NCBI GenBank assembly: GCA_018350325.1
Contig: JAEVLN010000013.1
Location: 1,116,001-1,180,000, forward strand
Origin: Globodera rostochiensis
Lineage: Eukaryota; Nematoda; Chromadorea; Rhabditida; Heteroderidae
Length of the DNA: 64,000 nucleotides
Direction of reading: 5' to 3'
In this document: piece by piece, positions 23,350 to 33,613 of the stretch
Layout of the letters: every line of letters starts with the position of its first letter
Numbering within the stretch: the first letter of the stretch is position 1
Translations under genes and position numbers: made by a program
Notes under the pieces: model-generated
What the model was told of the DNA's origin: nothing
The model's database searches: none
What the model saw: only the letters and a program-made list of their open reading frames with translations

Positions 23350-23888
23350 CCGGGGCGGGTATTTTTTAATTTTTCGCCCGGGTGGGTATTTCCGGGCGGG
23401 TACGTTATTTTGGGCCGACTCGGGGTTACACGGCGTACACGGGGTTTTAGTCCGTGTAGCTCTTGCCAGTGTGGCTCGGTAAGCCTTGCCTGTTTGTTTT
23501 GACACGGGTTTACACGGGCTAAATTTTTTGGCATAGGAAACTTCATGGATTTTACCATAAACTTTTTCACGCCTATGTAAAATGTTTTTTATGACTTTCA
23601 ATAAGCATCTGAATCATAACCGAACTCCTCTCGGTCTGCAAAGTAAGAATCCGAAAAAAATTTTTTCTAAAAAATTGGAAAAATCACTCACAAGTTGTGA
23701 GTGATTTTTCCAGCTTGGCCTGTTCTGTTCCTGTTCTATTCTAGAATTTAGAACAGCACAGGAACAGGAGCAGATTCAAAATCCTTGGAACAGGAACAGA
23801 ACAGGAACAGGCCAAGCTAGAACAGGGTAAAAATTGAAGAATTGAACTTGATTGAGTAATATATTGGAAATTTTCCAATTATTCATTG
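23350..23888. repeat. GC-rich words and GGAACAG inverted array
   Basis: 23350-23420 repeats GGGCGGGTA words. 23440-23520 holds ACACGGG words. 23688-23712 is a short hairpin (AATCACTCAC / GTGAGTGATT). 23712-23740 and 23790-23819 are inverted arrays of the word GGAACAG bounded by AGCTTGGCC/GGCCAAGCT. There is no coding signal. Confidence 0.55.
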
Positions 23889-24040
23889 GGATCTCACGGG
23901 CGCAGTGGTTAAACTGAGTGACGTGATTCAATTTTATCTAAGGTTCAACTTTTTCTCGTGAAAATTTTTTTATTCTTTTTATTAAATTTTTTTTGTATAA
24001 TGGTGAGTAATGCCTGGGGCTGTGGGTTCGAACTAGGGTA
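23889..24040 (+). other. tRNA-like sequence with split A and B boxes
   Basis: GGGCGCAGTGGTTAAACTGAG (about 23897) resembles a tRNA A box, and GGGTTCGAACTAGG (24024) resembles a B box, about 125 bp apart. This is too far for an intact tRNA, so it may be a SINE-like remnant or an interrupted tRNA pseudogene. The B box coincides with the left end of the element at 24024-25094. Confidence 0.35.
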
Positions 24041-25094
24041 GGTCCCGGGGGGGGGGGACGGGGAAAACCGGTGATCCCCGGCCATTCTCATCCCCGTCCC
24101 CGTCCCCGTTCCCCGGTTTGTCCATCCCCGAAAACGGGGATCCCCGGTCCTCATCCCCGGGGTGGGCGGGGATGAAAATGCACCCCTAAAGATGGCCATC
24201 ACATCAGGAATTTTAATAATTATATTGATTTACTGTTTGAATTTTGGTTGAGTTGTGCTTTTTTACAAAAGATTTCAATACTTTCAGGTGAGTCTTCTCA
24301 AGTGAATTTGTGTCTTATTGGTTTGTCTTCCCGTAGTTCTTATGTCGCTTCTGGGTTCGGACCCGCTTGAGTGCAAGCTCTTTTTTAAATTTATTTTGGT
24401 CCTGTCGCGTGTGCTCCCCCACTAAAAGAATATTTTAGTAAAATTTCTCCGACAGCGCCTGTCGGTACCTCCGGGCATCCTCCACTTTTACGTAAACCAG
24501 TTTTTTTATCTGAATTTTTAAATATTCAAAAAACTTTCCCTACCTCGCCCATTCCTAAAAAGCATCATAAAATTACCGACTCTAAGCTGAAATCTCCTAT
24601 CAAATTGAGTCAAAAATTCAAATTTTTTCCGGCGGCGCCTGTCGGCACCGCCGGACATCCTCTACTCTTACCTAAAGCATTTTTTTGAAAATTTCCGAAA
24701 TTTCGAAGCAAACATCTTAATTTTGCCTAAATTTTGGTGAAATTTCTTTACCAAACTCCAAAAATTTTCCCGACGGCGCCTGTCGGCACCGTCGGGCTCT
24801 CCTCCCCAAAAATAATCTTTGTAGTGCATATTTGCTATAAGAAAAGCCTTTTCTTAGGGGTGCACTTTAATTTGAAGAAATTTCGATTTAAAAAAAAAGT
24901 CCCCCAAAAAATTGCATTTTTTCAAAAATGCACCCCTAAAAATGGATTTTGCCCATCCCCGTACGGGGATCCCCGTTCCCCGGTTTGCTCATCCCCGAAA
25001 ACGGGGATCCCCGGTTTGTCCGTCCCCGGTATCCCCGTCCCCGGTTTGACCGGGGATCCCCCCCCCCCCCGGGACCTACCCTAGTTCGAACCCC
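24024..25094. mobile_element. 1.07-kb element with about 34-bp terminal inverted repeats
   Basis: Both ends carry GGGTTCGAACTAGGGTAG plus TCCC and a long G/C run, in inverted orientation. Inside each end is an array of CCCCGGTTTG / GGGGATCCCCGG words (24058-24178 and 24950-25060). The middle is AT-rich with three GC palindromes of the dispersed family (24458, 24630, 24770). No transposase reading frame is present. Confidence 0.75.
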
Positions 25095-25575
25095 CGACTG
25101 CGTAAATTATTTTTTCCCTCTTTTTATGAACTCTTCGATGGTAAAGGAAACAATTTTAAAAAATATTTCGGTTTTAATATTTTTTGAAGGCATACAAATT
25201 TTTTATTTGTTTCATTATAAGAAAATAAATCATAGGGGGACCCTTTTGTTTTGTAATTTTTAAAAATCAAGACCAATTTTTTTTAACAATTCCATCAAAA
25301 TCTTCCAAAAATTCCCCGCACCCCGCCCATTTCTAAAAAGCTTCAAAAAATGGTTGCAAATCCCTTAACAAATTAAGTCAAAAATTCAAAATTTTCTCGG
25401 CGGCGCCTATCGGCACCGCCGACCCCTCTCCCTCCACAAGAAAGCAGAAGTGCCAAAAATTATTTAATTTTTTCACTAATATTGCTCCCCGTTCTCAAAA
25501 TTCGGTCGTCCCCGACCCTCGATATGACCAACCCCGACATCCCCGTCTCCCAGGGGGTCGAGGAGCAAGGATCCG
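25095..25575. other. AT-rich repeat sequence, no gene
   Basis: Contains one dispersed GC palindrome (about 25396-25420) and CCCCGTC/CCCCGAC words at 25485-25560. No coding signature was seen. Confidence 0.5.
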
Positions 25576-26249
25576 GACATGGCGCGCCGTTTTGGCGCGG
25601 CCAGTTTGCGCCAACACTAAAAATACGTAAATCTTAATAATAAAATGATTTTAACCAATACTATTAATTTCAATTCTTTTCGTAATATTAGCATGAGGCT
25701 TAAAGCTAATTTTTGCTAACTGTGTCTGGCCAAATGCGTCATCTCATAAAAATTTTAATATAAATTTTGAAAAAAAATTAATTACTGAAATTGTTCGAAT
25801 TTGGGTCCGGTGTTCGAAATTTGGTCGACGTAAAGATAGATTCGGATCTGCGACGCAGAAATCTTCAAGAAATATCTTTTTAACGACTTATAAACAATTT
25901 TTTGAATGTGATTTTTTCGACCAATTGTTTGAATTCGGGTTTGGGGTTCGACATAAGCCAAATCCAAGCTCCGATTCTGTTCTAGGTATACTTTTACCCT
26001 AGAAAACATGCATTTAAAATTTAAAAACCATTGGGATCACAATTCTTAATGATTGCCGATTATACGATAAAGAATAACTTTTAATACTAAGCCTAAGCCT
26101 ATACCAAACTAGCTTAGTTTAGGCCTAAGCCTAAGCTTAGGTATTTAGGATTTTGCAATTAAAAGTGCATACGGCGTTAAAATGTCGAAATTACCAGCGG
26201 CGCCAAAACGGCACGTGCCAAAACGGCCGCGCCAAACTGTCCCCGGCCG
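25576..26249. repeat. Foldback element with TTTGGCGC ends and internal TTAGGC tract
   Basis: The left end (25576-25612) and right end (26197-26249) carry inverted copies of short words (GCGCCGTTTTGGCGC, CAGTTTGCGCC; inverted GGCGCCAAAACGGC, GCGCCAAACTG). The interior contains degenerate nematode telomere-type hexamers (26086-26151: TAAGCCTAAGCC and AGGCCTAAGCCTAAGC). It is non-coding. Confidence 0.6.
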
Positions 26250-27430
26250 AAAAATTCTTCAAATTCTCCAGATAAAAAAAAGGACAGATGGCACCCCTAT
26301 TTTACCCAAAACTTCGGGTATTTACCCGAACCTCGAATTCCCCAAAATACCCGAAATTTCGCGAAACTCGAAGCCAAAGTTTCGCTCAGCCCTGGTCAGA
26401 ACCGCAATTCGTTGCCATTGCCCAAAAAATATAAAAAATCAGTTTTTAAGAAATCTGAATTTTCCGAATCCATAATCAGCACACAAAAAAATTTCACAGG
26501 TCGCTGAGATTGACAGAGACGTGCAAGGCCTTCGGGTTGCCACTGTGTTTGGCAACAAGTGATGAGAACGTGGAGGGGAGCGATCAGCTTCGCGATATTT
26601 ATTATGATCGATAAAAAATGTTGTGTGTTCATGTAAGTGTGTGTTCATGTAACAATTTGGGATCAAGGGTGTACGGACAATTCGGCAGTAGTCGTTTCAG
26701 AAGTGGACGGTTCGGCAGAATACAATTCGGCAAAGAGTACTGCCGAATCATCAGAGCGCCGGATCAAATAATTCCGGCAATGCGTGCATAATCCAGCTCC
26801 GAGCCGGAACAACAATTTTAAACCTCTAGAACGTTTGATTTGTGCTTGCTTGGTTGCTCGGTGAACTACCTCGAAGCTCCCGAGTGAGTACATACATCTC
26901 AGAATTCTATAAAAAGTGAAATTCACCGATTTTCGATAAAACGGTTATGGACGATTAAAAAAGGTAGTTTTAAAAAATATTTTACATCATCTTTACTTCG
27001 TATCGCCCCCTTTTTTAATGTCCCAATTTTGTGACGTTCATTTTAAGCTACAACTTTTTTCGACTTCTCCGTCAAACTTCAACAATTCTGCTCAGATCAG
27101 TTTTATGTCTCCCAAATAGTTAGCGGCCGCTTTTGTTTCTCTGCACCCCTTTTTGTTGCATTTTTTTAAAATTTGGAGGTACGGGCCCAAAACCGAAAAG
27201 TACCTAGGCAAGTATGTTAGTGAGCTCTATGCAAAAAATTAGGCAAATCGGTGTTTTATCAAAAATTCTTGTTTTTCGAAGTGCGACCAACTCGATGTCT
27301 GCTGTAATTTCTCCTTTTGACATAACGAACGCTCAATGCCAATTTAATTGCTATTTCCTGCGTTAAGTTATAGTGAGCAATCAAAAGACTTATTTAAAGC
27401 AATGTCAATAAACAATAAAAAACAGCAAAA
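26250..27430. other. Non-coding spacer with a TTCGGCA word array
   Basis: 26681-26755 repeats ACAATTCGGCA / ACGGTTCGGCA and ends with the inverted TGCCGAA. The remainder to 27430 is AT-rich with no supported gene. Homology to the zinc-finger gene's 3' UTR begins at about 27430. Confidence 0.45.
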
Positions 27431-27494
27431 ATTGATTGGTGTAAAAAAACCACGAGGGCTTTAGACCCGAAAATTCAATAGGGTTTCCCGTCAA

Positions 27495-30400
27495 TCAGTC
27501 CAATCCGAAATCGTCTGTTTGTCCGTCGGGCATTTGCGCGTTCATCGGCTCTTCAATCACCACCTCGGTCTCGATAATCCAATCTGGAATTTTTATACAA
27601 AACATTTGAGGAGGATAAAACTCAAATTTCCTTTATTAGTATGATATGGTCTGGTCATGTCCGGGATGAATCCAAAGGTAGGAACAAGCCCAAGATGTTC
27701 TGATCAGATCCAAAGTCGCTAAACCCACTTACCGGTCGTCTGTTGGAGCTGGTCAAAAAACTGCTGTTCTTCAACATTAGTTGACAAGCGGGGCCAGTTA
27801 TCCACCAGTGGGTTTAGCGGTGCCATTGGCGTCAGTGGTGCCGCGTTCGGGTTTGTCTCCGGTACCGAAATTTGTCGTTGCTCCAACTCGGCGCGCAACT
27901 GCTCCGCCTCGTCGTCAAGAGAATGGGTGACAGAGGACAGATAGGCAAGCGACAGTTGGCCAAGCTCCTTGAGAACTGAAATTTAAAAAAAGTTGCTTCT
28001 GCTACTAATCATACAACAACAACAAAAGAACTAATTACAAAATAATGAATTTAAAAATGCAAAATGAGAAGAAATAGAAACTGAATATTATTACGAGTTA
28101 CCTGGTATTTTTTCTGAAGATAAAAGAAATGCTTGGACCTTTGGTGCGTTCCTCCGCGTTGCCGAGCATCAGCGAGCACTGAAACTGCCCGTGGACATCT
28201 TTGCGTATCTGCGCAATTTTCAGTCTCTTTTGCAGCTTTTCCTGGTTTCCGGTGATCAGGTAGAGGAAGGCGAGCCGTTCAAAGTCCTTTGTCCGTTGGT
28301 AGGCCATCTCCACAATTTGGTGATTGCCCTGCAGAAGTGCAGCTTCGCCAAGCGCTGTCCAGATTGCTTTGTCGTCCAACACTTTGGCCGCCTCTAGTGC
28401 AACCTTTGAAAAGACTAATTAACAAAGAAATGGGTGACGAATCAGAATCGATCAAATGGCCATTATAAAACATCAGAAAGTCGTCGAGATTTCTCAAAAA
28501 CTATCCCGAAAATTCGGATAACGAAGAAAGGATTTTCAACTCACCTGCAAATTGCCACACTCCAGTGCCAACCCAAATCGTGTCTTCTCGTCCTTTACAA
28601 AGTGGAGCGCCACCTCGGGGTAGCCCTTCTTCTGCAGGAACGCGATGATGGACTGGCCGACCAGGTTGGCGTTGCGAACCATGTTGAGCACCTCGTCATA
28701 ACGGCGGTGAATCAGTGCCAGCTTGAAGCGGAACTCGGTTAGGTCGATAGTTAGCTCCATGGGTGACGCATCTCTGTTAAAAGAATTCCGGCAAATAATA
28801 ATCGCAAATGGCAGAGACAACAGCAACCTGCTCAAGCAGTACAGTCGGCTGCCGCGCACCTCCAAAATGTACAGCGGGATGTCCATGGTGCGAATGATGC
28901 CGTGATCGCCGCCCGCGGTCAGCGCGTACTTGATGTGATTGGAGGTGGTGTACAGAAAGGCGCCGTTGTCCACATCCCAGGCCCCACTCTTTACACGCGT
29001 CGACTCCTGGACGGTGCTGAGCACCTAAAATTTATTAATTCAAACAAATTGTTAAAAATTCTCTAAAACCTCAAGCCGTTTGGTGACCAGGGTAACGCGG
29101 TGTTTGCTCAGAAAAGCAGCGTATTTCATGCACTTGGACCAGACCACGTATTTGACCTTAAAAGTCAATTACGCAATAAATTTTTATTTTATTTCTGATT
29201 AATAATAGAGCCCGAACCACCCAGACTGATCGGTTTCAAACACAACAAATTTATTAAACTTTTCTTCCCAATTTTCAGCACACACCTTGTCAGCTTTGAT
29301 GCTGGCCAACACGTGCTTTTGTTGCAGATCGTACATTTGAACAGCGTCCGCATTCTTCAACAACAACAGTCCGGTGCCAGCGTAAAAAATATCATCAATA
29401 GCGCCCGTGTAATCCACCTTGTTAGGGCAAATGAATTAAAAATGTTATCAATATTGATACGAACATACACCTTACGACTCTCCTGGTTCTGCAAGTCCCG
29501 AATGGTGAGCTGATGATTCTTGTCCAACACGGCAAACCGGTTGCGAGCCACCCACACTGCAGCGATGCCCGGCGACCGTTTGGCATCCAACGGCTCCAAC
29601 TCGCCTTCCTTGGCAGAAATCTAAAAAAATGAGTGGCCAAAATCGACTTAACGGACACCAAAAATTCACCTTGTATAGGTCGTATGTGCTGCTCTCAACG
29701 TTGTTGGACGGGCGTGTAACGAGCAGGAAACAGTTTTCGGCCGGGTTGTAGTGCAGAGAATAGTAGGGTTGGGTCAACTTGTTCAGCTTCACCTGGGCCA
29801 ACACCACGTCCTTGCTGAAATGTAAGAAAAAATGTTGAAAAAAATAATGTTTAAAAACTTGCTCATCACCTCGTGCTCATGTCCAATCGCCTCAGCTGTC
29901 GTTCCTTTACGTAAAATGCGAAATTGTCGTGCACACAATGGGGCGGCCGCTCTCGCTCCGTTTTGAACACCATCATGCCGTTGTCATGGCCTGCAGCGAA
30001 GATGTTCAACGACGGATGCGACGCCAGTACCCAAAACCGGTCGTTTTCGTGCCGAAAATTCTGTGCCAAAAGTTTAAAAAACCAAATAAAACCCCTACCT
30101 GAAGACATGTGCGCTTCTGCATATCCCACACCCGGATTGACTTGTCTTCCGAGTTGGAAAGGATCAGCTCCGCCTTCGGGTGGAAGATCACGCAAGACAC
30201 ATTGTTGTAGTGCCCCCGGCACGAGTCAACTTCCCACGCCTTGCTCTCGTTGTACCGCCAGAGCTTCACTTGGCGATCATCGGCACCGGAAACCAGCAAC
30301 GGCATGGACGGATGGAAGGATACCCAATTCACGCCTGAACATAAAGGTTGAGTTCTACTTATTCAATTTCGACCCTCGCCTGTCGCAAGCCAAACTCCTA

Positions 30401-31845
30401 CCTCTGTCATGACCCTCCAGCACGTGCTTAACCACCACATTCGGCTGGCCAAACAGCTCCGTTTGTGCCGAGTTTTTGCGCAGCCCGCTGATATCCCACA
30501 CACGGACTGTTTGGTCCAGGCTGGCACTGGCCACCAGATCCGCGGTGAGGTGGAACTGCGCACACATCACGTAATGATTGTGCCCTCAATTTTAAAAATT
30601 GAATGTGACCTCAGTTTCGACTTTCCCTTTTAACGTCATTTTTTTACTTTCCTAAAAATTTTGGTCTAAAAAAAGTTAGTAAAACCTGTGAGGATGGCAA
30701 TGCAATTGCGTGCCTGCCAATTCCAAATGCGCACGGTTTGGTCGTCGGAGGCGCTGATGATCCACGGGTGCTGCTTGTGAAAGAAGGTTGTGCGGATGTA
30801 GTCCAGATGGCCGAGCAGTGTAAAGATGCATTTGCGTTGTTTGTAGTTCCACACCTTAAATCGACGGACGGAAGGTCAAAAAAAAAATTTTTCCTTTCTG
30901 ATAAAGGCAATAAATTTTATTTCGCATCGCGACACCATGCATCGACTGAAACTTTCTTGTTACCCCTCTCCCCATTCCCGAAAAATTATTCAGAAACACC
31001 CTTGTGAAAATCAATGGAGCATTGTTTGAATTCGGAACTTTTCTTTGATATATGCTTGCCCAAAATAAGGCAATCGTTTTCTAGGCGTAGTTGTTCCAAA
31101 CCTTGATTTTGTAATCATCGCCGCCCGACACGAAAATGGGTTGCTGGGAATGGAAGTCGCAGCCTCGGATGGGTCCGTCATGTTCTTCAAACTGAATTTG
31201 GTGGTTTTCAATGGTTGATTTTACAATAAATGCCCTAATATATTACTAAACTTTGACAAACAATTGTTTTTTTTTAATTTTAAGCCAAATTCTAACAGGG
31301 AACTTATCTATTGGGGTATACCCTAATTCGATGCCAATCCAGTACGCGTGGCTGTAACTTTTTTTATTTGCAAAATCTTGAACTCAGTAGCCATGGCCGA
31401 AAAAACGATAGGAATTCTCCAATTTTTGGGCGCAGCTTATGAAACGGTTGATTGCTTAGCTGGTTAAATAAACTCATTGATAGACTTTGAAAGATATCAA
31501 ATTTGTAAGATTCAGTTGAAAAAGGGTCGGCACCGTTATGGGCGGTGCCGAAATGGGCATTTCCTTCTCAACAACTTATAGAAAATAAAAGAAAGATTTA
31601 ACAAATATGAAACTATAAATCGCTAATTTGTTAATTGACTCCTAGAGCAAAACCTTGTCGATGAGCACACACATCCGGTAATCCCACAGTTGAATGACAC
31701 CGCTGTGTAAAGAAGCCAACACCCATGGACGGGTTGAATGAAACGAAATTCCTGAGAAACCAATTTTTTGAATCTCAAATTTTATCATTTATAAAAACCT
31801 TTAACTCGGGCACTCTTCGAGTCGAACTTTTTCAACAAGGCCATC
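27495..31845 (-). CDS. Chimeric gene: truncated alpha-COP fused to zinc-finger gene tail
   Basis: Inverted paralogue of the alpha-COP gene at 15829. It starts at an ATG at 31845 in the same context, and its exons follow the same order and phase: 31191-31102, 30854 on, 30570-30400, and so on to 27975-27733. It retains about 800 residues (both WD40 regions and part of the solenoid). It lacks the C-terminal domain that binds epsilon-COP in the family. Inside the exon 27975-27733 the alpha-COP sequence [11 protein letters not shown] runs without a break into [14 protein letters not shown]. It then splices to 27593-27495 ([14 protein letters not shown] to DDFGLD, stop), the last exon of the zinc-finger gene at 1976-3656. 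The Gly-rich insert is absent (RKNSAQTE). Every exon checked is open, so it may be expressed. A dominant-negative or neofunctional coat subunit, or a young pseudogene, are alternatives. Confidence 0.82.
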
Positions 31846-32385
31846 CGAATTGGTTCAATATACCTCAACAAAAGAAAAGATATCAAAATTGTAAATCGAT
31901 GCGTTGGTCTATGGCCAAAGGTAAAAACAATATACGAGCAACAACAACAAAAACCTTTTTGTGCTTTGCATAACCAAATGGGTAAAACATCAACTCGTTT
32001 TTTGGCTATATAAAAATTGGATTGCATAATTCCGAATAAGACTCGGGGTTTGGGCGTTACCGAAGTTGCTGAATAAATTGCATCAAATAGGATTATCTTA
32101 CCCTACTAATCAACAACAGTCATCGGTAATGCTCAAAATTATTACCGGTAATTTTGCTTTCACAAACACAAATCTGACTCCTATTTCAACGGTTTAAAGG
32201 AGAAGTGCAAATAATTTGAAAATAGTTATCAGCGTTTCAGTATCGCAAACGAACAAAAAAAAAAACGGGGTCACAACCCATCCATTACAAAGTTTGGAGT
32301 TCTATAACTCTTTCCAATGTAAACCAAAAAACAATATTGGTACACTATTAGACAGCTTTAATCAGGATTTCCAGATGAAAATTTT

Positions 32386-33100
32386 CAAAAGCCTCATTTG
32401 GCAGGCAAAAAAGCCTCATTTAGTACCAAAAAACCTCATTTTTCTAAAGCATTATTTAACCGGTAAATGGTGAGTGTAAAATGTTCAAATGACATATTTT
32501 TGATTATCCATGATTGATAAAAGTAGTTTTTTGTTTGAAATTAACATTTGGTAAAACTCGGGGCACGAATAATCAAAATTGACTTTGATTTGGGCCAGTG
32601 ATTTCACGGTCTCAACTTTTAATGAATTGCGGACATCCGTCCATTTTGCTAAAATCATGTTTTTTTTTGCGCGCGGTTTTCCCAAATACTTTTTTTAGTG
32701 GGGGGAGGGGGGGTCGGCGGTGCCGATAGGCGCCGCCGAGAAAATTTTTCGCTTTTTTGACTCGATTTGTTAAGAGATTGCAACTAAATTTGCAGAAGAT
32801 GTGATGCTTTTTTGCTTTAAAAAAATTGAAAAAGATTTGCAACTAAATTTGCAAATAAAACTTTTTTTTACAATAAAATCGATGGGAAAAGAGGTTTTTT
32901 GAAAATATAGAGAAAAAATGATAACATTACGCCAAATATTCAAAATTTAAAAGAAATTTACCATTTATCAGTGAAATTCCCAAAAAGCCTCAAAAAACCT
33001 CATCAACCCCCAAAAAACCACAAAATGAGGCTAAACCTCATTTTAAAAATTTAGCCTCATTGGACTATCAAAAAACCACAAAATGAGGCTAAAACCTCAG
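32386..33100. repeat. Foldback-like element with GCCTCATTT words
   Basis: The left end repeats AAAGCCTCATTT about three times (32389-32450). The right end (32985-33100) carries CCTCAAAAAACCTCAT plus inverted AAAATGAGGCT copies. The centre contains one member of the dispersed GC palindrome family. Confidence 0.5.
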
Positions 33101-33360
33101 ATCTGGGTACCCTGGCTTTAATTGAGTAGAAGATATAATCAACATATTTGCGAAATTGCAAAATTTGATTTTTTGAACTTTTCTGCGTAAAACCTTCATG
33201 CTTTTGTCCAAAAATAGAACTTCAAATTTTGTAATGATTTTTTGGCTATAACTTTTAATACAGCTTTGTTTTTTATGAAAAAGTGAATTCTGAATGCTAG
33301 TGCCGGTCCGTTTTGCTGAAACTAAAATAAGAAGTGAGAGCTGCTGAAGAGTGAGAGATT

Positions 33361-33500
33361 GTGCGTGGTCCGTGGTTAGAGAACATGCGTGATAGAGATA
33401 TAAAAGAATATTGGCAAAATGTCTTTTATTTTATTCAAAAAGTGGGTCCAGTTAGAATGACGAGAGCGTGGGACCTCTCTCTAGTCCGAATCCCGCAGAA
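33361..33500 (+). other. tRNA-like sequence with split A and B boxes
   Basis: GTGGTCCGTGGTTAGAGAA (33365) is A-box-like and TCTAGTCCGAATCCCGC (about 33480) is B-box-like, about 117 bp apart. The layout resembles 23889-24040. It is not a foldable intact tRNA as read. Confidence 0.3.
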
Positions 33501-33613
33501 AAATCTGTTTTTTTCTTTTTCAATATCGGTTTGTATTTTGTTGAATTGTAAAATTTGGCATAATCACAAACGTATTTATCACAGTTTTCTGTTTGATGCA
33601 TTTTTTTAAGAAA

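Larger units (their letters stand above)
31846..33613. other. Intergenic repeats between chimera and exosome gene
   Basis: No gene seen. It includes the GCCTCATTT element (32386-33100), a GC palindrome at about 32713-32738 and a tRNA-like split motif at 33361-33500. 31860-32380 is plain AT-rich sequence and would hold the promoter of the chimeric gene. Confidence 0.5.
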
